Shown here piece after piece: positions 1 through 13,981 of a stretch of 64,000 bases of DNA. The notes beneath the pieces were generated by a model that was not told the DNA's origin, made no database searches, and worked only from the letters and a program-made list of their open reading frames with translations. The stretch's first letter is position 1; each line of letters begins with the position of its first letter. Origin of the DNA: Pohlia nutans (Eukaryota; Streptophyta; Bryopsida; Bryales; Mniaceae); contig CM040096.1 of the NCBI GenBank assembly GCA_022496805.1, positions 9,425,501-9,489,500 of the forward strand. The letters run 5' to 3'. A program made the translations under genes and the position numbers.

Positions 1-275
1 CCAAAAAATGGTCAAAATGCAAAGAGGCATTGGAATACCGAGGCCACATAGTGACCAGCACATATATTATGGAAGAAAATACAGCATCAGCACTATTGGT
101 ATCTTCCATAACAGGTTCTAATATAGAGGAAAGCTATACTCTCCCACAAGAGCTGTACCACTACGGATAGAATAATTCTTTATGAAACCTGAAAAGGAAT
201 TATTCAGACTAGAGAAAAAGAGCATTCGTCCTGATGCGCATTTCAATCATTGTCACTACTAATGAGCAGGGGGCG

Positions 276-3200
276 TTATTCAGCTGCCTTGTTTCCCAGC
301 ACGCGGGTCCCTAGGTTAGTCCATAACGGAAGAAGTGGATTGCGGTCTAGGATATCTTCATCAAGGTTATCTAAAAAATTTGAGAGTCTATGGCGCCAAG
401 TAGTGACCCAGTCTATGGCTTCAACGCGCGTCCTCCTTTTCTTTCTTTTATGGCCATTGATGGGGAGCTGAAGATCACCTTTAGAGACTTGGGGAGCCTG
501 AGGAGCGAGGAGCGACATGCCCACAAAGAGAGCCAACACACCAACGCCAAACATTGTAGCTCGGAAATTGTCGAATACCTGCCCACACAATACAATATTA
601 GACGCTAAAAGACTTGCTTTACTTGTTTAGCATTAGACTAAACCAAGTTCCTGGACCCTCACAATGAAATCTGCACCCAAAATTAAAATTGTGGATGGAA
701 TTTCGTACAGTGCCTAAGACGACAAAATCAAAACATTCTAGTTGTGCAACTAAATCCTACTTTCAACATTCCGAACATATCAAACGATAGGGATATCTAT
801 GTGTATAAAGAATATTAACACAAAGAGCAATTAGAATAATAGCTAAGGCTCACAAACCCGATATTCTTCGAAGTAGATGAAACCGGTGAATATTGAGAAG
901 AAAGTCCACACAATTTGAAGCATGGGCACGATTAAAATAGCATCGAACATCGCCAATCCATCATTAAGTCTGGCCATCTACAAAAGCAAAAAACGTCAGC
1001 CTCTCGCACATGAGATTGCAGATACTGTTAAAATGATGAACAGAATTACAAAAAAACAATAGGATTTGTGCATAGTTGCATCTCCCTGCAGCTCTAGATT
1101 GCTGAAAGCTCATCGAGGGAAAATATTAAAACCAAACGCCAATGCCCGAAGCTACATTCAAAGCTAAAGACAGATACCGCAAACTGTGTCATTTATACAT
1201 GTTAGCCGCAAACATGCGTGGTGAGGTCCACGTAAATAGATGACAGCAGCCCAGCTATCCTATGCTACTAGAGCCACTTACCCAGAATGAAGCTGTTCCG
1301 GCGAATAAGAAGAAAACAAGATAGGTGAACCAACCATCCAGCTGATTATCGCCCTCCAGCGTTGATCGGAGCAGAACTGACCTGCATATTGCAAAAAATC
1401 ACGTATCAGTAATCAATTTTCGGTAGAAGATACCACAAACATCAGGGGTCCTTTAACAAGAAGCATTGAAGACCTTCTTGGAATTCAAAGAGTAGAAATT
1501 ACAGCTAATAACGATGTATATTCCATCAAAAGCATCGCCCTAACTTTTTGCGTGTTTTCTGAAATATGAAGGGGATATGTTTGAGGTTTTCATTTTTCAT
1601 GATCAATTTTACAAGTATTGGAAGTAAATGAAATATCTAAAAGATCATTTCACTGGGTAGAGAACAACAGCCTTACAAAGACTTTGCAAACAAGACGGAG
1701 TGGGAACCAACAGCACCCGAGACAACAGCATATGAATATGGCAGCAACATACGCCATGCACCTACAGGGTCCTCCCCCCGCGATGCAGCGACTTGCCTTC
1801 CTCGCCTGTCATGCGCCAGGCAAGAAGATTACCAAAAGTGCCCAAAATCTATCAAGTTTTAACGAGGTTAAAGAAAGATTAACGAGGTTACCATCAACCA
1901 TCGACATAGTGAGGCTGGAGCAACAAAAGTTCAAAAGTGAATCCAATTACCAACCTGTATATTGTGTGATGCACAGCAACTATGAACAAAAGAACGCCAC
2001 AATAAATAAGATAAATGTTGCCCTTGTAACTTGCCAAGAGCTCCTCATGCGTGTAAACTGCGAAAAACACGCCACTGAATTGGTTTACAGCAAGGTAACC
2101 ATACACAACAATCAATCGGAAGTCTAGATTGATGAAAAAAATGTATCAAAGGACAGAGAGCTTACTGATGGACTGGTGATTGCCAAAGGCAACAAGGAAG
2201 CCATTCCCCACCATGATAAATAATGTTGCCAAAATAATTCTGCCACTCCAACCAAAATAAAATTATAGGACATGCAATCACGGTCTTAGTTATGGTCACC
2301 TGATACAAATTAGGCGGAGATTATCACGTGCTGCATTAACAATTATTAAAACGCCACTAATATCAAGAGTCTTCTATCATACTAAACCCATGACTTGCAT
2401 CAACAAGATTGAAAAGACTTTCTGATGAGACAACGAGGGTATTCTCCAAAACTAAAGCCAAGATAACTCACCGTTTAGTTACAACCTCATTGAGCATCAG
2501 GTAGGCGAAGAAAACATTAGAAACAAATTGTACTGAGCCCAAGGCTGCCAATAATGACTGCAGGCAAAATGAAGCGAGACAGTGAGAAGATTAATCATCA
2601 ATAAAAAAAAATAACATTAAATAATAGTGAGCATACCAATTCTCAAAAAAACCGAAGTCATGAGGAAACTGGAACTATCAACAACATAGATGGGAATTTA
2701 TAATACCAAATAAATCTAGGAGATCAAAAACTCTTGAATGACATTACTGCAGCATGGTCTACTACAAGGCATACAAGAACAAAGAGCTAAAAGAGTTACC
2801 TGGGCAGCATAGCCAAAAGAGATAAAGTTCAGGATATTTCCAATCGAGAAAACAGCCACACCTGTAGACCAGCATACATTAACTTATAACCAAACAGCAA
2901 CCTGACAAAGGGGTCATCATTGACAATATCAAATGGACTACCTGTACAATAGTAAGAACTGTATGTGTGCACGATTTCTCGAAACAGGACGGACTTTGGT
3001 AAACATCAAGAAACGTACCTATTCGCCATGATTGATATTGCGTTACAGACTTCTTGGTCAATATCTTCTCTTCAATATTATCTGTCTCCGAAAGTGCTTG
3101 CCGTTCCCTCTATAATAAATTGTGTAAAAGCAAAAGAACCACTGCTTAGGATTATTTATATTTCAGCTACCAAGTCTTTTACGGTATTTGAGATGGATAC

Positions 3201-3501
3201 CGACTCCGTAATGATACTGCATCCTATATTCAACCTCAATTTGAACAAATCATCACCTCACCTTCCAAAGCTCTGAATAAGAGAAAGAGAATATTTACAA
3301 CAGTTGGATATCACATGCATATTCAGCGGCCCAAAGGTTAGATATGAAGCAGAATAAATTGACAAAGACTAGAGCAGGTACTAAAACCATAGAGACGATG
3401 TGTGTTACCTGGTTGTGTCCAAGCTTGAGTAAGTTCGTCCCAAAATTGATGCTTATGCTGCCTACCACATTGATAGCAGCTCCCGTTACCCATTCACCCA
3501 T
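276..3501 (-). CDS. NIPA8: NIPA8-like magnesium transporter (10 coding exons)
   Basis: Multi-pass membrane protein of the NIPA family, predicted to move Mg2+ across endomembrane or plasma membrane. I joined exons 3409-3501, 3019-3109, 2800-2861, 2472-2557, 2166-2239, 1955-2057, 1677-1805, 1282-1381, 858-977 and 276-578 (all complement). Every junction is GT/AG, phases match, and the sum is 1161 nt (386 residues). Family hallmarks recalled from Arabidopsis NIPA8 appear in order: MGEWVTGAAINVVGS at the N-terminus, INFGTNLLKLGHN, YQSWRIG, NFISFGYAAQSLLAALGS, FLVAFGNHQS, IYCGVLLFIVAVHH, MLLPYSYAVVSGAVGS, LNDGLAMFDAILIVPM, and FRATMFGVGVLALFVGMSLLAP near the end. ATG 3501 is chosen because the family starts MGEW and no ATG precedes it in frame. 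The C-terminal tail is shorter than in the roughly 440-residue Arabidopsis protein. No frameshift is seen, so the gene looks intact. Confidence 0.93.
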
Positions 3502-4859
3502 TTTCACAAGTGAGTTTGCGAGCCAGGCTTTTGGCTTTTGGGAGCCACAATGATCCAAGTGAACTAAAATCGATGCTCATGCCCTCAATTACCCACTCAG
3601 TTTACTGCTCGTACTCTTCTTCTCTTTCGAAGTAGCTGCTTGCCTGACCTCTTCGAAGTAATCATATCAAGATATTCTCAAACGTGAACATTGCTCTTGT
3701 AATCGATGGCTGTAAACGATGATGGCCTCCACTAAGATTAACCCTGGCACATTGTGTAAAGATATAAATGAGACTTTTGACAGCCTGGATGAAGAAGTAT
3801 GAAGAATAACTTGCGATAACTAGCATTTCCCCTAAATCAGCCCACACCAGTTTCAACCATAGCCCGGTAACTTCAATTTTCAAAGTAATAGTAGAGACTT
3901 CCTTATCGAAGCTCAAGTTTCATACGAGAGCACGGCAGGGTCGTTAACATAGTTGATAGATTCTTCAACATAAGAGACACATTCTATTTAAACTCAATTC
4001 CAGCTCAAGAGATTAGATGAGTAACAAAGCCAGGGTATGGAATAATCGCAACTGCCATTGACCATCAAGATCACACCTCTTCTCAATTCAGATACCGGCG
4101 CTGCATTTTAGCTAATGTAGAAAGCAGATGACACAGCTACGATGCTTAAATTTCTAACGAAAAACGAGACATCTCCAGTACGTGATAATCACGAGCCTCG
4201 GCCATCAGTGACTCAGCTCAACCAGGCCACTAAAGTTCATTTTAGAACCATTTCTCCATCATAGACAAGAGTCTGTATCACCAACTCATGACCCTAATGT
4301 AATAATCATAATAATCAGAATAATAGTAATAATAGTCATAATAATAATAATAATAATAATCGAGCAATAATGCACTCCGCTGAGCTCCAAACTGTACATC
4401 TACAGTGAATTTTTAACTCCCAAAAAGCACAGGTTGGCGGGCTCTTGCCACTTCGAAACACCTACTGTTCTTAAACGAGATCGCGCCTATGCGCTTTGGA
4501 AAGCTTCTAGATATATGTACATAAACCAAAATCTTTAAGGTCTATGTCTTAGTTTCTCCGCCCAGGCCCTTTTCCCCGGAGACGAATGCTTGCCAAAAAC
4601 AAACGGTGGATATCACCTCCTCAGATTCAGCTCTACACTCTCACCATCTTCCTCGGCGACGAATAGAGCACCGGATCTCACCTCCTATAATTCAGCTCTA
4701 CACTCTCAATTAAAGATCAGGCCGGCTTCAAAAGCTCCTACACTACAGATCTAGAAAAAGCGAAAAGCACAGAGACGGGTTCAACACCTTCAACCGTGTC
4801 CGAGGAATCCCTACCGCGTCAATCTCACATGGAAAAGTAGAGATTCAGAAGACACATAC

Positions 4860-5260
4860 CTTCGGAAAAAATTACACCGCGCACCTCTCGCAAGCTCGAA
4901 TCCCGCCCGAACCCTAACAAACGTCTAAGAGGCGGATTTCTGCTCCCTGGACCACGGCCATCCCTGTAACGAAAATCCTAGGAAATGTCGCACCATCTGA
5001 CAACCCTTGACACGAAACTAAGGGCGCGCAATGCCCTGTTGTTCCGCGCAAGAGGAAAGGCGTTAGAGAGCTCGAGAGGACGCGGAAAATGGCTCTCTGT
5101 GAGCGCACGCTCAACCTCGTCACTTACAGAAAGAAATTGATGCGAGAAATAAGAAAAATAATTTACGATCGGGCCGTGAAGATCGCCAGAATCGTCCCGT
5201 CCATCTGCTCTCTCCCTTCTGCATCTAACGCTTCATCCTCGGCGGTCTCCTCTTCGGTGG
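4860..5260 (-). promoter_or_regulatory. 5' leader exon and promoter-proximal region of the NIPA8-like gene
   Basis: A strong donor (CCGAAG followed by GTATGTG on the minus strand) lies at 4859/4860. The sequence upstream of it to about 5260 is richer in G+C than its surroundings, as expected for a 5' untranslated exon. A matching acceptor (TTTTAG at 3564-3565) would join it to a 62-nt leader segment before the start codon, giving a leader intron of about 1.3 kb. The transcription start is inferred to be near 5250, and no clear TATA box was identified. The intron holds an (AAT)n microsatellite near 4325-4362 and otherwise nothing recognised. Confidence 0.4.
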
Positions 5261-5299
5261 ACCTCTGTGGATGAATGTCGTCTAATTAAAACGTGGTGT

Positions 5300-7321
5300 A
5301 ATGTTCATTCATCCGGTGCTCTATTGTTGGTGATGTCTGATTGAAGAGTCGTTGTTTGGGTGAATGATTAAGTTATTTTCACGCTACCCAAAGTCATTTG
5401 GGTTTTGATGGCGAAGGACATGTCTTGTCATGGTAAATTGTAAAAAGGTGGGGTAATTGTTGCATGTTGATGATAGAAAGTTTTGAGCGAAGGGTTGTTT
5501 ACACGGCACTCACTTAGTGCTATTTGGGTTTGATGGTAAAGGATATCATTTTTCAAAGATTTATTATAGAAAATTGTTGAAATGTAAGGTATCCTGATGT
5601 CATGAGAACTTAGGACATAATTAATTGTTTTGTGATTGCATGATAATTATCTAAGGTAGATCACAAAAGTGTTTAAACATCTCACCAAGAATGTTTAATT
5701 TGTATGTAAGGCATATCATTAAAAAAATGCCTCATTTTAAAACCAAATTCCCAAAGGAATTTTTTTTTGGAATTGAATCATTAATTGTATGTTTAAGTGC
5801 CCAATTTTAAACCACCCTCTCAATTTTGGCCTAATCAACGAGTCAATGGATTGTAAATTGTATCAATTCCAAACAGGCCCCGAGTCTTAGTATAAATTGT
5901 GCAAATTTTTCATAATTGGGCTAATTTTCTTAAGGTTGTCATTTTAGTGTTGACTGCAACATGTTTCTATAGGTTCTTGAGAACACATATAAGGTAAACG
6001 ACCATGTTTGGGCCATGTGATTACTTGTACTACTCTATGATCATTATGTATCAATGTCTTACATTTAACATTTTACCATAATTCCATAGTAATATAAATA
6101 TGATGACTTCAATATTGTGGTACACAAATAGAGGGACTTACCTTATTATCAGTTGTCATGTTATCATTGTTGGCTTGTGAAATCATAAGGTTGTTTAGAG
6201 CCTTCCTTGTTCACCTCTAAATGTCATTCACATTTTGCCATCGAATAACATCCAAGTGGAGAATAAGGGATGTTGTTAGAAAACTTAAACATAAAAGTGG
6301 ATGAGCAGTGTTTGGTGGGCAAACTTATCATATTTTTATAATTTATTATAAGGCGGGCATGGCTACAACACCACATGAGGGAAAGGGTGTGATCTCAAAG
6401 AGCTTAATCCTTTAGTGCCTAGGGTATTGTAGCATCAAGCACTGAATTTCAGTAGCTTTTTCCACCGTGGTTGATACTATCAAAAATAGAATGGATTAAA
6501 TTAGAAAGTAACTGTACAATTGTATTTTTAACTAGAGTGGAGACAATATGCCAAATTTAGATAATCATCCAATGGTGGAATTGCAAGATTATAGTATGTC
6601 TTTGAACCGTATAATGCACCCTCAAAAATGAGATTTTGAAGGGTGTATGACTTCAAAGTTAAATAGAATTTGGGTTAAATTTTCAAAAATGAAAGTGAAG
6701 AAGTTCAGCAATGAACTATGTTAATACCTCTCCGTTGGAATCTTTCATATCAAGAACAGACTCACGCATAATTACTGTGAATTTCATAACTGAGAGTAAT
6801 TTATCCAAATATGATTTAGGACAAAGATTTATACGTTAAAAATTGAAAGGAGTTGGTACATTGATCAAGATCGGAATACATGTACTACTTAAACATGAAC
6901 AAGGGAATACAATCCAAAAAATAAAACAAGATAACAAACTTCCAAACACAATAAATACCGCATATTACATCTGTTGTATTTGTAAGTGTTTATTGTATTT
7001 TCAAGTATTTATAGTATTTTGCATTTTGTTCATAGGTACTTTGATAGTTGCACAACTCCAAAGTGAATTCTCTTTTTTTAGAAGATGTGTATTGTAAATC
7101 TCCAACTCTGAACCTCACAATTCAAAAGCCAATCTTCACGGATTTTCCGATATTTGCATTTTCGACACTCCAGTGACCATAATGAGGTCAGCTAGGCACT
7201 AACGGGTTAAGAACCTTATAATATGGACTATGGAATTACTAATTTCAAAATAGTAGCAATGTTGGATTCTTTAGGACGTCTTTGATCACTGTATTGTTCT
7301 GCAAACTGTAAATATTGCAAC
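5300..7321. other. Intergenic, no gene recognised
   Basis: AT-rich DNA without an open frame of coding character. Two short stretches near 5390 and 5520 share the wording 'atttgggttttgatgg', suggesting an old duplication. A 'cgggttaa' end near 7201-7208 looks like the right border of a decayed TTAA element whose left border I could not place. Confidence 0.4.
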
Positions 7322-7863
7322 TTAACCCTTTGACGCGCATGTGTCTATATAATGAACAATTAATAAATTGTAAGCATTCTCTTGAGTACATCTTGTATAT
7401 ATTTTCATCCATCCAAAATTTCATTGGTTCTTGTGCTAGATGACTACCATTTGTGAAGTATGGATCTTCAAAATAATATATTGTGATTATTTTAAAATGA
7501 AAATTTTGGTTTATGTCAAGTTTCATTCTTAGTTCAAACAATGAGACCTTAAACATGATTTTCCAAAATAAGTACAATCAAATAATAGTAATTATAACAT
7601 CTCATAGTGTATATTATTCCAAATTCGTTCTAATTTTTTAATAAAACATTGTTAATTTGAGATTTTAAAATGAATTTCAAATAAAAATCTTGCAAAATTA
7701 ATTTAAAAATATCAATAAAAGCTATGGTGAAACCAATTGTACAGATGTGATCTACACATTGAGATTTACAGACTTTGCTTTATATATCAACTCCATTTTT
7801 GTGATTCAATAAACATTTTACAACACATCTTTGCAATCGGTGCATCATCTGGACATTAAATCG
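7322..7863 (+). mobile_element. piggyBac-like TTAA MITE, family A, copy 1 (decayed right end)
   Basis: Begins TTAACCCTTTGACGCGC and continues for about 540 bp, colinear with the elements at 42639-43187 and (inverted) 44582-45077. Shared stretches include 'gtatggatcttcaaaata', 'ggtttatgtcaagtttcat' and 'cagatgtgatctacacatt'. The right end has decayed (ggacattaaatcgg instead of ggacgttaaagggttaa). It has no coding capacity, so it is a non-autonomous element. Confidence 0.75.
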
Positions 7864-8959
7864 GTGCATCATCTGCATCGTCCTGTGAATAAAAATCTGA
7901 AGTGAAAAAATCTGAACTTGTTGCCGGAGTTATTGACTGTCACCAAAAGTGATAGTCAAATTGCAAAGGAGAGTCAAGGAATTGGGTTCACCAACCCATT
8001 GATACTCTTTTTGACATATAAAGTTCAACACTATTTTTGAAACTTGATACTAATTTGTTGACAAGAAGGATTTTGCAAATTTTCTTTTGACAATTTCATG
8101 TTAAAAATTTGTCGAAAGCAACACGCTTTTTTGGTAGTGATGGATCAAGATGTTTTGCATTTTTAATAAGTAAATAAAGTGTACGTATCTATGTTTGTAT
8201 GTAAATGTACAAGATGAGACAATAAAAAAAATTGTATTTTACACACGAAACACACTATTTTTACTATCCAATGTATGATATGCATTATATTACCATCTAA
8301 TGCTTGGGATGCACTATAATTTTTACTATATAGGACACTATATTTACTATCATATATTTAGACACAGTATTTGTACAATCTTACGCATGTTGTGCACTAT
8401 TTTAATTATCTTATATGCTCTGAACACATGAAATTCACTATATATTATGCACTCGGGGAGGTCACTAGCATGTATCTAGTGTAGCCACGTTCGTTAAGAG
8501 AGTATTTTAATGGAAGCTATCACATAAATAGAATATTCGAGGAATATATATGAATATTCTAGGTATATTCTAAATATATTCTCGAATTATTCCTTACTTG
8601 AATTTAAAGTGTCCTATATTACATATAAAATTTTATAATTAGGTAGAAATTTTTCCTCCAATGAATAAAAATGACCCTAAAGTTTAACTCACGTGGTTTT
8701 CTACTTTTTGCACACTTCCCGAGACTATGCACCTAGTAGTTGTATTTTTTGTTTGTCTATTAATTATATTGTTTGTATAAACTCCTATGATTGCTCGACT
8801 TGGAATCTCCACCCTCTCGTATTTTAACTCAAGGTAACTGAAGTCATTTGCTTTGAAATTTTAAATATACATGAGAACATCTTAAAATTCTACATGCCAA
8901 TGTTTGGTACGTATTAAGCTAGTATAATAGATTGCAGTCTAAAAACATGTTCGACAAAA

Positions 8960-8967
<8 letters not shown>
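7864..8967. other. Intergenic AT-rich DNA
   Basis: No coding frame is seen. Around 8240-8470 the phrase 'cactat(a)tttta' recurs irregularly (for example 8251, 8331, 8350 and 8396), suggesting a degraded simple-sequence tract. Confidence 0.4.
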
Positions 8968-9038
<71 letters not shown>

Positions 9039-9113
9039 TATTTTTATTTTTATTTTTTATTTTTATTTTTTTATTTTTATTTTTATTTTTATTTTTTTAT
9101 TTTTTTATTTTTT
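8968..9113. repeat. (TA)n microsatellite followed by (TTTTA)n tract
   Basis: About 67 bp of pure TA repeat runs into about 79 bp of T-rich TTTTA/TTTTTA repeats. This is low-complexity DNA with no coding meaning. Confidence 0.95.
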
Positions 9114-10420
9114 GCTACATGTCACATAAGTATTGGTTGTAACAAAAGAAAGTGGCACCCATACCATTGATACATACATGCACACAAGCAAACACGTCAG
9201 GACAAATCTAATGCATGAATTGTCGTGCCGCTATAGCATGGGCAAACTTGGTTTGAATAATGCTACAAATATGTGTTGAAGCTATTCTTGGGGCACGTCA
9301 AAACGATTTATTATAGAACTAAACCAATGCAATTAATAGATTACATATTTTTAGATTGAATGACATTGATTATTCAAAATTTTGCATAATTAAATGTGTA
9401 ACTAAGCTCATCACCTACATAAAAAGTATATGTAAACATGAGAGTAGATCTAATCTATTTGCATCAAAATGAATTTGAATTCTTAAATTTATCTTGAGTT
9501 TTAAAAATTGACAATCAATTTGTCAAATAGCGTAGTCCACCCCTAGGTCGAACAAAATATAAAAATTTACTCCATGTTCTATCCAGATAAAAAATTAGAG
9601 GAGTTTTGTGCTTAAAAACTCATAAATCTTGGAATTGAGGAGTTTTTGTGCCTAGAATCTCATAAATTACACTATAAATGCGACAAGGTAAGGTGTTAAG
9701 TAAAATTTCAGATTTTCCCTGAATCGTTATAAGTTGTTTTAGATGAATTGTTTGCAATGGTTTTTCCGTAGCAATGCCCAATATTTTCAAAATCACCTAT
9801 AAAGAATGCCTACGTTTTTTTTCAAAATTTTCATACATATACTCCTCAAATTTTGAACACGTTGAAATAATTATTAGGCACTCTTTTGCCCAGCTTGGGG
9901 GTAGAGTACGGTACCATTCATGGCCATTTTTGAGATGCTAATAACCCTTAAAACATCCTTTCCTAATTTAGAAAGAAAGGAGTGCTTTTGAGTTTTAACT
10001 TCAAAATATAGAAGTAATTTACATTCTAAAAGTGTAGGTACATACTATTCTTATCATGGATGATGCCTAAGAAATTCATAAAAATTTCTCCATTATTAGC
10101 AAGTCATGGTCCAAGTAGTTTAAAAATTGAAAAAACCAAGCCTATAGGGATTGGTTGGTCTTGGTTAACACAACAATTCCAAACTAAATAATCAAACCAA
10201 AAACAAATGATATTTAAATAATACTTTCCTCTTTTCAATTACCAAAATTGAATTTCCAATAAGACCGTTTAATAAAATAAACCTCCCTATTTGTACCATG
10301 CCTCACATTTGTTTAAGATTGTGCAACAAGGCAAGATACAATTTTGTGGGTGGGGGAGCTAGAGTAAATCAGGGGATGAAAATTTTGTGAATTCGGGAGT
10401 AAATCCTAGAGAAGGGTGTG
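9114..10420. other. Intergenic AT-rich DNA
   Basis: No gene, RNA gene or clear mobile element is recognised on either strand. Confidence 0.4.
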
Positions 10421-10959
10421 GAACACTGAATTAGGAATTTTTGCACTTGACCAAGTGCATTGTCCGATGGCCACGACAGAGCAAAATTTTCACTTTTCTG
10501 AAATTTTGCCCCTCTAAAATTTCATATATTCTCATTTTTCGAATAGCAACAACACATTCATTCATATTGAATTTGCCATGAATTAAAAGAAAATTAAACA
10601 TGATGTGCAATATTTTTTTAGTACAATTTGATAGAAAGTCAAACCAAAACGCTTCTTTCATAAAAGAATGAAGGCATACACTATAAAGTAAATAATATTT
10701 GCACTATCCTACTACATCAAAGGGTTCTCCTTTGCATACATTCTCGATCTATATTATTGCTTCACTACAACCTACTCATATGTATAATTATCTTCTTCTC
10801 CCAAATGACGATACTTCACTCCCTCGAGGTCATGGTATAATCCATCGACTCCAAACGTCACAGAATGATCTGCCAATATCAATTGAACAAATATAAGTCA
10901 AATTTGGACTTTTTTAACCAAAGAACTACATTACCGAATCACTTTTATAATTTTAAAAA

Positions 10960-12480
10960 CCCCATGATGAAATTTCAAGGCCAATTTTCCCTAGAAATCG
11001 TAATGTTTTGAATTGCTTTCAAATCGTAGAAATTGGTAGCAAGTTCCTGTGTACATTGCAAAATATGCTAAATTTAATTTCTTTTACTTACAAATCTTCG
11101 AAATCAACATGAAATTTGAGCGCCTCTAACCTCTAAGAACCCTAACATGATGTTTGTCTTTCAAAATGCGGAAATTTACATCAAATATGAACATGTATGG
11201 AAAAATTTGCTAAATTTAGTAGATTCAGTCTATAAATCTTGAAACCCAACATGAAATTTGGGTGATCCTAACCTTTAGGGGTCCAAACGAATTTTTTGTC
11301 TCTTGAATTGCGGAAATCTACATCAAATTTGAGCATTTATAGCGAATTATGCTAAATTTAGCAGCTTTTCACTATAAATCTCAAAACCCAACATGAAATT
11401 TTGATGCCCCTAACCTTTAGGGGCCCTAACAATTTTTTTGTCTTTCGAATTACAGAAATCTAAATAAAATTTGAACATTTATGGCAAATTTTGCTAAATT
11501 TAGCAACTTTGAACAACAAATCTCAAAACTCCACATGAAATTTGGGTGCCCATAACCTATAGGGGCCCTAACAAATACTTTGTCTTTTGAATTGCAGAAA
11601 TCTACATCAAATTTGAGCATTCATAGCAAACTATGCTAAATTTAGCAGCTTTTCACTATAAATCTTGGAACCCAACATGAAATTTAGGTGCCCTTAACCT
11701 CTAAAGGCCCTAACAAACTTTTTGTTTTTCGAATTGTGGAAATCTACATCAAATTTAAGAAGTTATGGCAAAATCTACTAAATTTAGTAGCTTTTTACTA
11801 TGAATCTCGGAACCCAACATGAAATTTAGGTGCCCGTAACTTGTAGGGGCCCTAACAAATTTTTTGTTTTTCGAATTGTGGAAATCTACATCAAATTTGA
11901 GAAGTTATGGCAAAATCTACTAAATTTAGTAGCTTTTTACTATGAATCTCGGAACCCAACATGAAATTTGGATGCCTGTAACCTGTAGGGGCCCTAACGA
12001 ATTTTTTGTTTTTGGAATTGTAGAAATCTACATCAAATTTGAGCACTTGTGACGAATTCTTCTAAATTTAGTACCTTTTAACAATAAATCTTGGAACCCA
12101 ACACGAAATTTGGATGCCCCTATCCTCTAGGAGCCCTAACAAATCTTTTGTCTTTTGAATTGCGGAAATCTACATCAAATTTGAGAAGTTATGGCAAAAT
12201 CTACTAAATTTAGTAGCTTTTTACTATGAATCTCGGAACCCAACATGAAATTTAGGTGCTTGTAACCTGTAGGGGCCCTAACGAATTTTTTGTTTTTCGA
12301 ATTGTGGAAATCTACATCAAATTTGAGAAGTTATGGCAAAATCTACTAAATTTAGCAACTTTCGACGGTAAATCTCGTAAGCCAACATGAAATTTAGATG
12401 CCTAGAACCTCTAGGCACTCTAACGTAGAGTTTTTCTTTTAAATTGCATAAATTTATGTGAAATTTGAATTCCGAGGTCT
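10960..12480. repeat. 142-bp satellite-like tandem array, about 11 copies
   Basis: The anchor 'cccaacatgaaattt' (with variants) recurs at 10961, 11103, 11245, 11387, 11529, 11671, 11813, 11955, 12097, 12239 and 12381, exactly 142 bp apart each time. Each unit also carries 'ggggccctaac', 'ttttttgt', 'gaaatctacatcaaattt' and 'gctaaatttag'. Central copies are most alike and edge copies more diverged, which is typical of unequal exchange. No indels shift the register over the whole array. Confidence 0.95.
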
Positions 12481-12956
12481 AAATATGCTAAATATAGCAG
12501 TTGATGTCTACATGTTCGATTCAAATTCGATGTTCAAAATGCGATTATTCAGAACTACGTGTAATCAAAGGTAAGATCAACTGATTCAAGGTGAAAACAA
12601 CATATGATTAAAACGTTTTTGATAATTTACGGATTTCTCAAAATAATGCTTACCTCAACTTGTTGTGCGTCACGTTGTTCGCTCCAATAAATCACGCCTG
12701 AATTTTTTTGAAGAAATCAATATTAAAATCATTGTACATATACTTTTTTTTTTAAAATGGTGAAAAAATATCACTTGTACGTCATACAATGCCTATATAT
12801 CGAACTTCACAACCCGAACTACTTTCATTTGCAAAGAAAATGAGTAGTGAGAGCAATACCTTTGAAGAGTAATATGTGAAATGTGAGGTTTCAGATGGAA
12901 GGGTGGACCTTATATAGTTAAAACAAGTACTTGGTTTTAAAAAGAGACATTTGATC

Positions 12957-13160
12957 CTTCCGCGCGTCCTTCCAAAGGACGCGCTTGCCAACCCCGCGGA
13001 GCTCCGCAGGGTTGGCAAGGCCAGCCGGCCCTTTGGGCTAAGCGGGCCTGGCCCGGCCAACCGGCCAGGCCCAACCCGGCCCGGCCTGCCCACCCACCCC
13101 ATCCCGCCTGAGCAGCGGACGGGTGGGAGCAGCTGCCTGCAGAGCAGCTGCGGCAGTTGT
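12957..13160. other. GC-rich island of nested palindromes
   Basis: About 200 bp of very high G+C in an AT-rich landscape. Short inverted words include CGCGTCCTT/AAGGACGCG, GTTGGCAAG/CTTGCCAAC, GGCCAACCGGCC and GCAGCTGC. Open frames on both strands here are composition artefacts: proline, glycine and arginine runs without domains. It adjoins the left end of the foldback element. Confidence 0.7.
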
Positions 13161-13164
13161 TTTT

Positions 13165-13925
13165 ATTATTAAACACGCAATTCGCTATTTATGCACTTGG
13201 CCAAGTGCATTCATTTCATGAGCAAATCTTGTTTAAAAATTTTTGTGTAAAAAGTTCTATAAAAAACAACGATTTTGTCGTTCTACAATTACTTTCATTA
13301 TAAACAAACAATTATTTAATTTATTTTTTATTCTTATCTTTATCTTTTCTTTTATCTTTTCTTTTATCTTGTTTCATTTATCTTATTTCTTTCTTGTCTT
13401 CAATTTCTTTTCCTTCTTGTCTTCCTTCTTGTCTTCTTTTTTTCCTTCTATTTTGTTTCATTCCTCTTGTGGCAGCCGCAAACCCTTCGCCCACACCAAG
13501 GAAGAAAACCAAAAGAAAACCAAAAAAATAAAAAACTTTTTTTTTTGTTTTGTTTAGGGCTCATGAACCCTGAAAATAGAAATTAAAAAAAATAAAAAAT
13601 TTATGGTTCAGCCGCCGGCGAAGGATGCACAAGAAAAAATAAATAAATAAATAAATAAAAATCTATTTTTAGTCTGATGTGGGCTAGTGGGCACGCGGCC
13701 GCGCACCCACTCCCTCATTTCTCCTCTCTTCCTCTCCTTCTTTCCCTCTACCCCTTCCCTCTTCTTCTCTCTCCCCTCTCCTCTCTCCCCTCTTCTCATA
13801 TATGTAGGGGAGAGGGGGAGGAGGGAGAGAGGGAGAGGAAGAGAGGAGAAAATGAGGGAGTGGGTGCGCAGCCGCGCGGCCGCGCACCCACTAGCCCACA
13901 ATAGACTAAAAATAAAAATAAAAAT

Positions 13926-13981
<56 letters not shown>

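Noticed and set aside
250..608. Plus-strand frames over the last NIPA8 exon
   Set aside because: They are shadows of the well-supported minus-strand exon 276-578.
1618..2127. 169-codon plus-strand frame
   Set aside because: It is antisense to two NIPA8 exons with correct splice sites and motifs on the minus strand.
10960..12480. Could the regularly spaced repeat be a CRISPR array?
   Set aside because: The whole 142-bp unit is repeated with no unique spacers, and the genome is eukaryotic.
12782..13176. Proline/glycine/arginine-rich frames on both strands
   Set aside because: They arise from the GC-rich palindromic island, are open in several frames, and have no domains.
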